From contig CM063113.1 of NCBI GenBank assembly GCA_031841125.1, positions 25,627,312 through 25,691,311 on the forward strand: a DNA stretch of 64,000 nucleotides, given 5' to 3'. This stretch comes from Acanthococcus lagerstroemiae. Its lineage: Eukaryota > Arthropoda > Insecta > Hemiptera > Eriococcidae. Positions 12,101 to 23,839 of the stretch are shown here, in pieces. Each line of letters opens with the position of its first letter. The stretch's first letter is position 1. Under the pieces are notes generated by a model. The model saw only the letters and a list, made by a program, of their open reading frames with translations. It was not told the origin of the DNA and did no database searches. Made by a program: the position numbers and the translations under genes.

Positions 12101-15100
12101 TCAAGTAGTGGTTAAAGGTACACGCAACTTCGGACTCTTTGAGCTTAATTCATTTCTAATATAAATAATATTTCCACTGAAAACTTCACAGAATTCTGGA
12201 GGGGTAATACCTTAGCTGAATTTTCTTAGAGGAGGCACACGCCACCCCATTCGATCTGCTACCTCTGGTTGGTGAAATATTTCAAAAAGTGCGACGGTTA
12301 TTTTTCTTCATGATTTGGAATGGGAACAGCTCGAATTTTAAGGTAGTTCAGTATCTCCGCGTAATTCTTGTTTCATTATAGCTAGAAGGCTCTTTCAATC
12401 CAGTTTTGCGCATTAGAGTATTACCATTATCTACTGTGAAAAATGAACTCCTTTCAGCTCTTTGCTTAGTTTTTTACCAATTTTTAGCCCTTTTTCTCTT
12501 TTTGAAAGGTTTTTTGTAAATAGATAAATGTGACCTTCCACAAAGGAACGTGTAAGTCTCTCAAAATCGTAATTTTACAGGCAAGCGTTTTCAAGGTAAT
12601 GTGCCTAAATTCAGCCAACCCCCGCCGTCACTCGCTTCGCTCGTGCTGGCCTGCAGTGTTTCGCAAGCTGGAAAAGTATTATATGAAAATAACACGGCGC
12701 TACACCATCCAGGAGCTCTCTCCTCCACCAAGAACCCCCTGGGGTGGGCTACCCTCTGCCAATCGCCGTTACAGTTGTCTTCATCCATCACAGTCACGTT
12801 CTCCCCACCATTCTCCTCCTCGCCCACAGCGACGTCCTTCCTCACCGTGGCCGTCCGCCTTCTCCAGGAGCTCCCACTTCCACCGAAAAGCCCCTCGTGG
12901 TAGGGTACCTCTGGTGAAGCGTGAGATTAAGGTACGGGGGAGGCCACCAGGAATTTATCTCCGTGAAAAGAAAGGAGGATGTAGCTTTTACTGTTTAGTG
13001 TACAGAGAGCCCTCCCCCACCACAACTTCTCCTTGTCCTTCACCGCGATCTTGCTCCCCCAAGCTCTCTCCTCCGCCATGAACCCCCTCCTAAGGGTAGG
13101 CTACTTCTGGATTAATGAGCAATTAAGGGACAGGGTAGGCAACCCGCAGTGTTTTTTTGCGGCGGATTTTACTTTTTAGTATATAGAGGGATAAGGTACC
13201 CACCATTTCAGATGTCAAAATAATGTTAGGATAATGTATGATGGCTCTTCATCATATACTATCTGGAAGTTAACGCTCGAGGGTCAGTTATGACTCGGTT
13301 AGGATTCAGAAACGATGAGTTGCGTTGTGAACCTTGTTTTAGTTACCAAACGAAGAGTTTCCTCTAAAAATCGGTGGCTAGGGATATATTTTTGAATACG
13401 TCCATAATTTCATTAGAAAACAAAAATTTGGATCAAAAAAATTATTTTTCGTTGCAGCTGGGTCCCGAAAAAGCAATTTACGAGAGTAAATTGTAAATTT
13501 CTGAATTCTGATCAACTTTTTTATTTTCCACCATTCAATGAGAGTACCAAGTAGCTTAATTTTTTAACCCCTTCAGAAAGAATACAGCTCCTTCTTCAGC
13601 ACTATTGAAAAAAAAATCTAACATCAACAGAATTTGCGATCTGGTAACACTGTTAGTAATTGAAGGGTAAAGAATCAAAACTCACGTGTGCCATTTTACT
13701 TCAAGGGCGCAAATAGGCAAAATGCTGTACACGGGTGCAGGATTATCTTTGCTGCGCCTGTGAATGTGCGATATGTATTATGTATAACATATACTCCACG
13801 TTCATAGGCGTAGCAAGGGTATTTCTGCACCCGAGTACAGTATTTTGCCTATTTACGCCCTTGAAGTAAAATGGCAAATATGAGTTTTGATTCTTTACCC
13901 TTCAATTATTTAGAACCTCTGTTCTGGACCTGGGTAACGTTGACACTTTTGTAAGGCATTATGTTTCTGATTCTTTGCTTATGTTTTGAGTGTGATATCC
14001 ATTATGTCACTCATTTCTGTTTTTTTTTTTTTGTTTTTTTTACAGATATGCTTGCCTACTCATTGCAACTAATGAGAACTTACAAGAATCCACTGAGACT
14101 GTGGTTGTTCCACATTCCTTACGTGGCAATTACGGATCCAGAGGATTTTCAGGTCGGATAAGTATTGTTCTTCTAAATTAATCGTTGATGTATATCCGAT
14201 TATGTTGAACTCATCAGACATTCTGATATTTTTTACTACAGATAGTCTCTACGAAAGTCCTTGAGAAGGATCCAAGAATGCGTTTCCTTGCCGATCTCAT
14301 AGGTGATGGCTTGATAACTGCCAAAGGTAATATAATTTTCATAAAATGTTTATCGGCTACACCCACCTATGTGTGAATGGGTTGCACTTTGCATAGTATC
14401 GGAACAGTTTGTCGGAAGGTTCTGTTTAAAGGGGGGGGGGGGGTACGAACTTCAAAGGTTTGAGTTGATAAACCAAAAGAAGTATTTGAAAACTGAGTTA
14501 AATAGCACAGAATCTTTAAAAATTTCATACATTTTTTTACTGAAATCTCTGAAGGCGCTTTTTTTATTAACTTGTTAAATTAATAGTTCTGAAATTCTTT
14601 TTTTCATTTTTTTCATTTTTTTTTGGGTACAAATGATAGTTTATATCCACTGTTTTGTTAACTGCGGTGGGAGGGTACTTGTACTCCTGTGCCCTGAAAA
14701 GGATAGAGTGAAACACACGATGGGCAAAACCCCACCAGGTACCCGGGTAAATAAAAGGAAACAATGGTAATCTGAGGGTAACTGAGGGTAACAAATAGGT
14801 AACGTTTTCGCCGCGGGTAACTAGAGGATAATCAATGACGTAGTATCTCGCTAGTTACCTGGGTAACTAAAGGGGAACAAGGGTAATCTGAGGGTATCCC
14901 GAGGGTAACAAATGGGGGTAACTTTTCCGCGGTAAACTGGGTAAGTAGAGGGTAACTGATTGTGCATCGGGCGATCGTCGACTGCTGAGACCTCACATCT
15001 GCGGGACTCGAAATCTCATTCTGTGGGCTCGGAGGTAGTAAATTATGACAATTTTGGAAATGTAAGCTCAGATCTCAGAAAGAGAAGAAGAGATCGCCGA

Positions 15101-18100
15101 TTTTCATACTTGGCTTATGTAGACAAATGATCGTTAAGCGTTGACGTTAATTTTCGCAGTTGAAAAGTGGAAGAAGAACCGGAAAGTCGTATATCCAATT
15201 TTTAACAGGACTATTTTATACAGCCACTATTTAGAAATATTTAACAAACAAAATCGCCGACTAATGCAGGCGTTGAAGAAAGAGGCCAATACTGACAAGC
15301 ACTTCGATGCCTGGCTCCATATATTCAAAGCTTTCTTCAATATCATATCAGGTACCAACAATATCATTTTCAGAACATGAAATATTCATAATGCAGTGTA
15401 AGTTATATCGTTTTGACCAAACAGCAAGTACGTAATACTAACTTAAGTATTCCTATTACAGAAACAGCGATGGGGTACAACGAGGATTTCCAGAGTCAAG
15501 AAACACTCACAAAATTGAAAGAAAACACAGCGAAGTAAGTCGATGTGGTATAAGACGGATTTCCATACGTTCTTTGTTTAGCTTTGTCAAAATTTAAGCG
15601 CGGTATTTTAATACTGAACCCGTTCCTAGGGCTTCGATTTTAGCGGGAAAACGATTCTATCAGCCATGGTTGCAGCCAGCATTAATTTTCAAACTATACA
15701 TGTACCTAAAAGGTTGTGGCAATGTATTTGAAGAGTCGAAACAGATTCCTCTCGAGGTAATATTAGTTACCATTATCGTAAGTTCACTGTCTTCTCAGAT
15801 TCTTTCCTATGTTTGAAATCGTGGACATTTGATTTGTCGAGGTAAGACCAGGGATGTACCGAAGGAAAAAATGGTTACGAGGAGAAACACACATGTCCTC
15901 CACGAGGAAGCCTACGAGTCTGCCAGAGAGGCGAATGATTTTTTTTTTAAACTGATTTGAGTCGTAAAAGCAAATTTCTTTACATATTAAAAACTTAGCC
16001 ATACCCCGGAGAAAAAATCTAAAAACTCGAGAAATTTGCAGGGGCAGACCAGCTGTTTTTTTAAAGACATTCGATTTTTTTCGGGGTTTTGTACGAGAGA
16101 AGTATTTTGTCCGCACCGTAGTGATGGTATTCGAAATCACAGAACGATAGTTTGTAGAAAAGGGGTGTGTATTTAAAGGTCGAACAGCAAATGCAGGCCC
16201 GTAGCTAAAGCCAGGGCAGCCAAGGCGAAGCCCTTGCTGGCAAGCGTGCCACCCTGGCTAGCACTTTCCAAAAGAAGAAGAAAAAAATACGTTTTAGTGA
16301 AAATGATTATGTTTTGTTGTACTCTCATGTCCTGGTTGAAATATCAAATACCCTGGCACACATAAGCAGCTAGCTTACGAACCTGAGCAAAAGTAAGTCT
16401 TAACGCGAGAGCTAAAACTTATAAACTGTGACAGAGCTGTAACTGAACTGTGTGACAGACCAGCTACCTCTCTTCTTCTTATTGAAAAGACACTGAAACA
16501 GCCTGGAATTCTTCAAGACATAAAGCCAGATGATAGATTTTTGAATTGAAGACAACTATTAAATCTTCGGTGAGGGTATCCCTTCCCCCTTCGGTATAAC
16601 TCTGGGAAAATGAAGTGTTTCTAACGCTGATGCGTGTACATTTTTTGATTTCACATTTCAGATTTTGAGAATAAAACGACAAAACTATTTAAAGAAGAAG
16701 CGGCTGCAGCAAGAAGCCTTGGTTAAAGAAGGTATGAGCTGAATTAAAAATGCATTGACTCTTAGTACAAAGTACTCACTCATTATATTTTGTAGGCTAC
16801 CTGCAGATCTGATTAGTAGGTTCCTGATTTGATAGCACTCGAGGAGTATAGAATAATAGAATATTTCTCACGGCAAGGGTTTTGCGCGACCATTTTCTCC
16901 AATGGGAATACTCAAACTGGCTAACGTACCACTCAGACAATAGTATACGCACTCTGCTGAGAACCCTGGATGATGAAACCCCCTTTATGTGAGTTCACGT
17001 TTTTTGAGAATGCCACCTTCAATATGCTCTCTGTTAGGTTAGTGTAAACACAGCTTCCTGTTCTCGACAGTTCTAGATATTAAAGCACTATATCACTATT
17101 CGGAACGGTCGAAAAAAAGTCGCGTCCACATTAAAACCTGACAAGGAGCATGCTGAATGCGGTCTTCTCGGGAAAAAGTGAACACTCAGTGGGGGTTTTA
17201 TCATGTGGGCCATGCATGTGAAAATTGAGCACCTATTCGAACAGCTCTTCCACACCAATACTGTGTAGGAGTACAGAAAATCGTTTTAAACATGATTATG
17301 AGGAATATTGATCATTGATCATACTTCTTTCTACAGTTATTATTTGGGAATAATCTCTTCACCATATGCGATACTAATTGATACTAAATATTTTTCATCT
17401 ATTTATACACCCATTCGGTGTCAACTTGATCAATGTTTAAGTGCGAAAATGTTTTCCTCGTCTTGGCAATATTCATTGTATCTATTTTTCCGTTAACAAA
17501 CATAATTATACAACTGCGTTGCATTTAACGCGACCATAAAGCATTAGTGAAATTCGGGAATTTTATGGCGTTTTTATTGACCCGTGATTTCGCTCGTTTT
17601 ATGTTCAGAAAAATCGTACAAGAATTTCATCGATATATTGTTGCACACGCACGAGGAAAACCAGTTCACTGATAAGGATATGGCCGACGAAGTATTGACC
17701 ATTATGTTCGCGGTATGTCACCTTATGGATCCGTTTAAATTGTAATTGCGGAGCGATTACGAATTCCAGTTTGACTATAGAGAACAGATCTACGAGTAGC
17801 ATTCTGAAACTCGACTTTCTGCCGAATAATGGACTATTGTTCTCTGAAAACCGGGTAGATACTGGGGCGCAACCAGAACTTTTTTTGATGGAAACTAGAA
17901 TTGAGGGGGTCGGGGGAACTTGGGCAGGGATGAAAACTCAATCTGGTACCTACCCCATTTGGTATCTGCCTATTTTCATGAATTAATTTTTTTTTAATTT
18001 AGAATTTTTAGAGGGTTATAACCTCCTAGCCCCCTTGGTTGCGCCCTTGGTTAAACATACGTAAAGAATAATTTGTAATAGGAACTTCACGTCGAATGGC

Positions 18101-21010
18101 ATAAGTAGTTCCTGAACGAAAAGATAGGCATCCAAGTCTGATTATGGAAGCTCTAAGTGTCGCACGTGATTATTGGATCATTCATGTGGAAGCATTCTCA
18201 TATTTCTTCTGGGTGTCGTTCAGTCATTTGTGGAAAATTTCGAGGAGTTCATGAAATTAAAAACAGTTTTCAAGAAATTTCCTGCATCATGCACTTATCA
18301 CAAGGGTTTATATTAAAAAAAATCGAACTTTTGCTATATTTTATTCGAAAAAAAAAGTGTCAGGTTCAGTTTCTTCCTAATAACTCGAAAATCACCAGCG
18401 ATATTGAGAAAGCTTGACCCTAAAAACATTCTCCGTGATATTCCCTATAGATTGAGTATCAAATATTGAATGCTTAGAATGAAGGAGAATGGTCAGAGGA
18501 CCGGCAAAAGGGTTATTTGTATTTCCTTCGCTTCAAGGTCTTAAGGAAACTTTAGCACATAGTATCAGGCGATACCCTCAGTGTAAACAGATTAAAATTA
18601 ATTTTTTAAGGGAAGAGTTCTGGATTTGGCTAAATACAAAATTCCAAAGCAGTTACTGCCAAAATTTTGTGTAAGAAATAAAGAAAAAGTAGGTACTTTT
18701 TTGGTATTGCCAACTTAAGGTTTCCAGTATTGGGAATGTTCCTTATGGGCCATTCATGCTCAGCAAAATTAGGCAGATGATAACTTTTTCAACTAGAAGC
18801 TTGGGAACCTTCCTTCCTCTTTCAACCCATTTATAAGAAACCTGAATCAAAAAGAAAACCTTGTCGTTCTGAAGTTGTGGCCCAACAAGCAACTACCTCC
18901 ATTTTCGAGTCATGGGATAGCTGAATCAAAATATGTGCTATGCCCTCTAATTGTTGCTGGATGAGGTGCTAAAAGAAATGACGGTATAGTTGAATACAAA
19001 CTACGTTCATAGGAATGGGATAAATTTTGAGTATAAATTCAAAAGTTTAAGGACCAGCGTTATCCAGCCAACTTACAATTTTCTTTGGAGGAGGGGTATA
19101 AAAACATCAAAAATATGGAAGTGCAATCGGTTGCAAAGAAAGTACAAACGATCAGGGATACCGCCATTATTTTCTATCATATAAGGTTTTTCTTCTCAGG
19201 AGTAGCTAAGCTGAAAAATTATTGTGTTTAGCTAATGTAAAGCACGAGTACCTGTGTGATTTTACTATTCTATCAAATGTATACAATTTAAAATCTTAGC
19301 GGACGTAAATGTTCTTATCGACCCCTTCTTGATGGCACCCATATAGAACAATAGGGGCCATTTCTGGATCAAAAGTTCGGTGGAGATTTCTTCAGCCTCT
19401 TCTCAAATTCTCTGAAGGGAGGGAGTACAAATGAAATTAAAAACATTCGCGAGTCACCATTGGAAAACAGCGGGGGGGGGATAGAAGCGAATAAAGTTTT
19501 GGATTTTTTTGAAAAAGAAAACGTGAATGGAGAAAGTGCAAACATTATTTTAGGTTAGCAGGTTGCAGAAACTAGTCATGCATGTTTGTGCGAGTTGAAT
19601 TTGAAATGATCGTGTACTCTGTTTTCTTTCACAGGCTACTGAAACAAGTGCACTGACCAGTTGTTTTACTTTATTGATGTTGGCCATCAGACAAGATATT
19701 CAGGTAGGATCGATTTGGCAGCCCTATCGCATCGGACCACTTCAATGGAAGCTGTTATAAAAACTTCTCAGTTTTTCTTTTGCTTACTTAGGATCTGGTG
19801 TACAAAGAAGTACACGACACTTTCGGTGACAGTGATCGTTCGATAACACCTGATGATCTGAATAAACTGCAGTTCCTTGAACAGTGCGTGAAAGAGACTC
19901 TCCGATTATTCGCACCCGTTCCCATTGTACTTCGCCATACGAGTGAAGATCTTGAACTAACAAGTACGAGACTTTCATAGACCTGCACCTGATTTCAACA
20001 TGTTCATAGTTCTGTACAAGTATTCTTATGATTAGCTTCCTCATATGAAATGCAAACAGATTACCAATAAGCAATCTTCTTCTGGATCTAGTTAGATGAA
20101 ATCGGATACGTATCATTTTATCTATTTACAATTGAGAAGCTTATAAAGTATTGTGTTTTACAGTGGCGGAGCTAGCTTTGTTTTTTTTTAGGAGGGGCCA
20201 GGAGAAATCGGTAAAAAAAAAGATTTGCTCTAAAAATTCATATTGAAGTCATGAAATGAGACCCGAAAAATTCTAAAATATATTTAATTTTTTTACCATA
20301 GTCTTTGTTTATAATGCACGTATTGAGATTCAAATACTGAAAAAGTTGGTCAATGTTTTTACTTTTTAGCCGAATATTTGATTTTTTTTTTTGGTGGGGG
20401 GGCTAGGCATTTTTTGAGAGGTCCGTTACCTCCCTGGGACCCTCCTGAACTCCGCCACTAGTGTTTTAAATCAGTACATACCCACTTCGCTACACTGTAA
20501 GAGTAATACCTAGATCTACCTACTTATTTATGTTTGAATTCTTCCGCAGATGGCAATGTCATTCCAGCCGGAGCTAATATCGTGCTTGCTATTCTCGGTA
20601 TCCATTTGGATCCTAAATTGTACCCGGATCCGACGACTTGGAATCCTTACAACTTCGACGAAGACAAAGTCGCGGCGCGCCATCCTGCAAGCTTTGTCCC
20701 GTTTGGCGTTGGGCCTCGAATGTGCATCGGTAAATTTTGAAATTTATTTTCTCGCTTTCTCTGTATAACTGAATTTATTTACAATCAATCGAGATTTTAA
20801 ATAAACTATGCGTAATAACAATTTGACCACCTTGTTTCAGGTTACAAACAGTCAATAGTGGCAATAAAAACACAACTTTCTATGATCTTGAGGAACTTCA
20901 AAATAACGACCGAAGAAACAGGCTATGAAATGGATGTGGATTTTCTGATTAGAAGTGCCAGAGGTTTCAACATTAAGCTGCACTACCGGCATGATTCGTC
21001 TTTGTTTTGA
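9169..21010 (+). CDS. Cytochrome P450, CYP4 clan, complete 12-exon gene (504 aa)
   Basis: Haem-thiolate monooxygenase, expected in the ER membrane. Exons: 9169-9334, 14046-14152, 14242-14326, 15160-15351, 15462-15534, 15630-15756, 16662-16731, 17609-17712, 19635-19703, 19792-19963, 20550-20729, 20841-21010. All junctions are GT-AG and the joined frame is open for 504 codons, a normal length. The ATG was chosen because it begins a hydrophobic anchor (about residues 1-20), followed by basic KWKERR and the hinge NGPPTLPIVGN. Other motifs: helix C W123-K-K-N-R127; ETAMG near 185; I-helix AATETS at 308-313 with Thr312; K-helix E366-T-L-R369; WNPYNF at 419-424 in place of PERF; haem loop F440-GVGPRMC447-IG. 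The Glu that forms a covalent haem ester in many CYP4 proteins (FEGHDTT) is Ala here. The 4.7-kb intron 1 and several others carry MITEs. Clan is secure; subfamily and substrate are not. Confidence 0.95.
11638..11806. mobile_element. Small fold-back MITE in P450 intron 1
   Basis: A nearly perfect hairpin of about 169 bp. TAGAGCGCCTGGAA and CTGACATCCGCCATTTT on the left are matched by the inverted AAAATGGCGGATGTCAG and TCCAGGTGCTCTA on the right, with an inner arm TTGGTGCCCGATGATTCACA against its complement. It is non-coding and sits within intron 1 of the first P450. Confidence 0.75.
12700..13195. repeat. CT-rich imperfect duplication in P450 intron 1
   Basis: GCTCTCTCCTCC followed by a short spacer and GAACCCCCT occurs at about 12715 and 13061. 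The block GGTAGGGTACCTCTGG...TTTTACTGTTTAGTGTACAGAGAG (about 12898-13010) is repeated in diverged form at about 13095-13190. The Pro/Ser-rich open frame across 12530-13081 results from this pyrimidine-rich composition and matches no protein I know. Confidence 0.45.
13658..13906. mobile_element. Fold-back MITE, copy 2 (TTGCCATTTTACT family)
   Basis: A long hairpin starting AATTGAAGGGTAAAGAATC and ending in the inverted form. Inside are GCCATTTTACTTCAAGGGCG, CAAATAGGCAAAATGCTGTA and their inverted partners. It shares the inner arms with the copy at 6067-6289 but has different outermost bases. It lies in intron 1 of the first P450, about 140 bp before exon 2. Confidence 0.8.
14690..14965. repeat. 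GGGTAACT-ladder repeat, block 1 (P450 intron 3)
   Basis: Two diverged copies of a unit of about 140 bp, built from spaced GGGTAAC/GGGTAAT motifs with recurring landmarks: GTTACCTGGGTAACTAAAGG, GGGTAATCTGAGGGTA, CCGCGGGTAACTAGAGG and a GCATCGGG end. Related blocks lie at 22690-23000 and 47935-48240. Non-coding; it is in intron 3 of the first P450. Confidence 0.7.
17868..18055. repeat. Possible small element with GGGCGCAACCA inverted ends
   Basis: CTGGGGCGCAACCAGAA near 17868 is opposed by TTGGTTGCGCCCTTGG near 18037, about 180 bp apart, within intron 8 of the first P450. The ends match over about 11 bp. I found no clear target-site duplication, so the element call is tentative. Confidence 0.3.
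20161..20460. mobile_element. hAT-type MITE with perfect 8-bp target duplication (P450 intron 10)
   Basis: The left end is CAGTGGCGGAG and the right end, inverted, is TAGTGGCGGAG. The element is 300 bp and lacks coding capacity. It is directly flanked by GTGTTTTA on both sides (20153-20160 and 20461-20468), a perfect 8-bp duplication as made by hAT transposases. The intact duplication suggests a fairly recent insertion into intron 10 of the first P450, between donor 19963 and acceptor 20549. Confidence 0.9.
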
Positions 21011-21099
21011 CTTTTTCACATTTATTATTTTGAATTGACAAAATATACTCAGGTGGCGTTGCTAATATTTTTATTGTATCTACTGACTCCAAATGATGG

Positions 21100-21495
21100 T
21101 ACCGTCAAATCTCAAATGGGGCAATGCGAGCCGTCTAGTTTGCGCCACGGCGCAATTCTACTGTAAAGAAATAACCTTGGCGCTATTTCGCGGTAGTCCA
21201 AAGTACTAACATTACGTTAGTACTTTGACCCATGTAGGTACAAATATTATTTTGAAAATCTGGATTACTTAAAGATGTTGATGAAATAACTACTGCCAAA
21301 GGGGGCAATGTGAGCCATTTAGTTTAATTTGAGTCGCACGGTGCAGAGCTATCTCGCGGTAGTCTAAAATACTAACAATGCGGTAGTCTAAAGTACTAGG
21401 TAACATTATATGTCAGTAGTTTGGACTATCGCGAGATAGCTCTGTACCGTGACTCAAATTAAACTAGATGGCTCACATTGACCTATTTGACGGTA
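21100..21495. mobile_element. Fold-back MITE with TA-flanked CCGTCAAAT ends
   Basis: The left end reads TA-CCGTCAAATCTCAAATG and the right end ATTTGACGG-TA, consistent with a TA duplication of the Tc1/mariner type. A second, better-paired inner hairpin (CAATGTGAGCC...GAGCTATCTCGCG against its inverted partner) fills about 21303-21475, with TAGTCTAAAGTACTA repeats at the centre. It lies just after the stop of the first P450. Confidence 0.75.
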
Positions 21496-22685
21496 CACGG
21501 CAGGTATTTCATCAACACATTTAGCTAATCCAGATTCCCATAGTAATACCTATACATTGTGTTTTCAATTACATAATATAATCATAATTGTCCAGAGTAT
21601 CTATTCATTCCAATTTTTAAATAACGGAAAGTGATATCGATAATTAAACATTCTAGCTCCAGGGGCGCAGAAAAGAGGCAAAAAATGATTGGATTAATGT
21701 TCTATAACCTGGTAGATGGTGAAGTCAGAGACCAAGAAATTTTCATTTCAGCGTAAGTAAATGGTTGTAAATATATTTTGACTCAGTAAATAGCTCTGAA
21801 AATTGGACCACATCACTAATATTTGTTGAATTCAAATACGGCAATGTCCAATTTTTAATTGATGGAATTTTGTAACTGGACATCATTCAAAGTAAGAGAC
21901 ATAGAATTCTTTTCAAAAAAACTTTTTCGGCACGTTTTGGCAGCTCCTCTATACCCTTTTCTGTCTCACATGCAAACGTCTGTATGTCTAATTGAATAGA
22001 TAAAGCTGAACATTAAAATCAGAATCAAGTCCGTTTCACAAATAAAGTTTCGATTAGGTACTTCCACCCAAAAGAAAAAGAAAGTGAATTTAATCTTCCA
22101 TAGTGTCTTAATCCGAGATGGAGAGTTGGTTGGGTGTGTTTGCTGACTGAGCATGGAAACTGTCTTTACCTCTATATCTCAACTTCGTACCTAGTCGTTC
22201 CCGTGTCAAAGACCGGAAGCATGTCAACTTCTTTTTGCTACGAGTAACAGGCTACATAAGTGTGAATGTGGTGTCGAAAATTCATCATTTTCGACTCGAG
22301 ATAGTCGAAATTAATGATCGTTACGCCACTTTAATCTGATACTACTCTAATCTGATTCAATTCTAGTGCGATTCAACTCTAATTCAATTCAACTATAACC
22401 TGATTCAGCTCTAATTTGATTCAACCGTATTAATTAATCGTAATTAATCAACTATGCGGTTAATTAACCCTTCAACGCCCTGCTTAGTTCGGCTTACCCC
22501 TATCCATTAGGATAATTTGGACTCGTTCTAGCTTGTGCGGCTCGTTCCCGGAAGGGTTTTGGCACCTCACTGGTCCACATACTGCCGTGAAATTTAGTCA
22601 CATTGGTCCACGCGTGACCACGTACGAACGAGACGGAACCCAGTAGGGGAAAGTCTGGTTCTCGAATTTGGAATCAGTGGCGGTC
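21496..22685. other. Intergenic between P450 copies 1 and 2, no gene recognised
   Basis: Closed by stops on both strands. It contains a short minisatellite-like run of GATTCAACTCTAAT-type units at about 22332-22425. No exon resembling the missing first exons of the second P450 was found. Confidence 0.5.
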
Positions 22686-22689
22686 CACC

Positions 22690-23000
22690 GAGACCTGGCA
22701 TCCTGATGCGCAAAATCCCGCCAGTTACCTGGGTAACTAAAGGGGAACCAAGGGTAACTGACGGGTTTCTGGATAACCTGAGGGTAACCGAAGGTTGCAA
22801 ATAAGTAACTTTTCTGCGGGTAACTAGAGGGTAACTGATTACATATCAGGATGCGCAAAATCCTGCCAGTTACCTGGGTAACTAAAGGGGGACCAAGGGT
22901 AACTGGATGGGTTTCTGGGTAATCTGACGGTAACCAAGGGTTGCAAATGGGTAACTTTTCGGTGGGTAACTGGAGGGTAACTGATTGCGCATCGGGTTCA
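22690..23000. repeat. GGGTAACT-ladder repeat, block 2
   Basis: Two tandem copies of the unit of about 150 bp (22690-22850 and 22850-23000), each beginning near GATGCGCAAAATCC and running through GTTACCTGGGTAACTAAAGG, a GGTTGCAAAT landmark and GAGGGTAACTGATT. These are the clearest copies of the three blocks in the window. Confidence 0.75.
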
Positions 23001-23029
23001 CTGTTATTGCTATTATGTTTGTGCATACT

Positions 23030-23700
23030 TACTGTCCTCGTGATTTAATTTTGCATTTTCCGATTAGCGGCTAATATTTTCGCTGCCATTATGGAAAACC
23101 ACATCTCGCGTTAGATGATCAAATCAGACGATTTTATTATTTATGTTTACTATATTTTACGTTTCGTTTGAAAAGTCGAAATTTCCCTATGATCATCGTA
23201 CGTATCGTTTTATTCTACATGTCTGGTGTCATCATCCGGTAGTAGTGCACTTGGTAAATTGAGTTCTAGCGCAAATTTACGTTTCCTCACTCGGTGTCTA
23301 CTACGTGCTTTCGGTGGTGGTGCACTTATGGTAAAGCCTACAAGTTCCACAGTAATTCTACGATTCTTGCTAATTCGAGAGTATTTAGTAGTCGCATTAA
23401 GACACTCGATGGTATTCATTACCACCCCTTGGACTTGTCAATGTTAGCTTGAACTTGCATGTCAATCCAAAAGTACTTGGTGGTTATATTATTAGTACCC
23501 TGGTGATACCACTTTTCTATTAATTGGACTCGATTGTGTTAGCCAGTGCTTTCATATCGATCCAAGACGTAATAAAATTGTCTCAACATCATTTGAATGA
23601 TGGTATCTCGTTTCTACTTGCGCCGTCAGGTAAACCTATATGAAGACACAAAAAGATTGTTTTGTTTTTTGAAGAATAAATTTGTTTATTTCTACACTGG
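23030..23700. other. No firm gene; Arg-rich minus-strand open frame
   Basis: A minus-strand frame at 23210-23425 reads an Arg/Lys-rich segment with SAPPPKARSRHR and ends in DDDTRHVE and a stop. It looks more protein-like than its shadow on the other strand, but I recognise no family. It may be the C-terminus of a decayed transposon protein. The rest of the stretch shows nothing. Confidence 0.3.
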
Positions 23701-23734
23701 TTTAGTTATTTCTAGAGTATGAGTAGTGCTTGGA

Positions 23735-23832
23735 TGATAGAGGGGCGAATGGCGAGGCACGCATGCCAGATTGGCCCCGGGACACCGCACCCTCTATTCC
23801 GGAAACGCCCCGAATGGGCCTGCGTCAGAATA
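23735..23832. repeat. Dispersed repeat shared with 35907-36002
   Basis: GCACGCATGCCA, TTGGCCCC, GACACCGCACCC and CCGGAAAC occur in the same order and spacing as in 35907-36002. That other copy lies directly upstream (on the minus strand) of a tRNA-like sequence, so this is probably part of the same SINE-like or composite repeat. It is GC-rich compared with its surroundings. Confidence 0.6.
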
Positions 23833-23839
23833 GGGGGGA

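Noticed and set aside
12530..13081. 183-codon Pro/Ser-rich forward open frame
   Set aside because: Lies in intron 1 of a P450, is driven by CT-rich duplicated sequence and is paralleled by open frames in other registers. No domain recognised.
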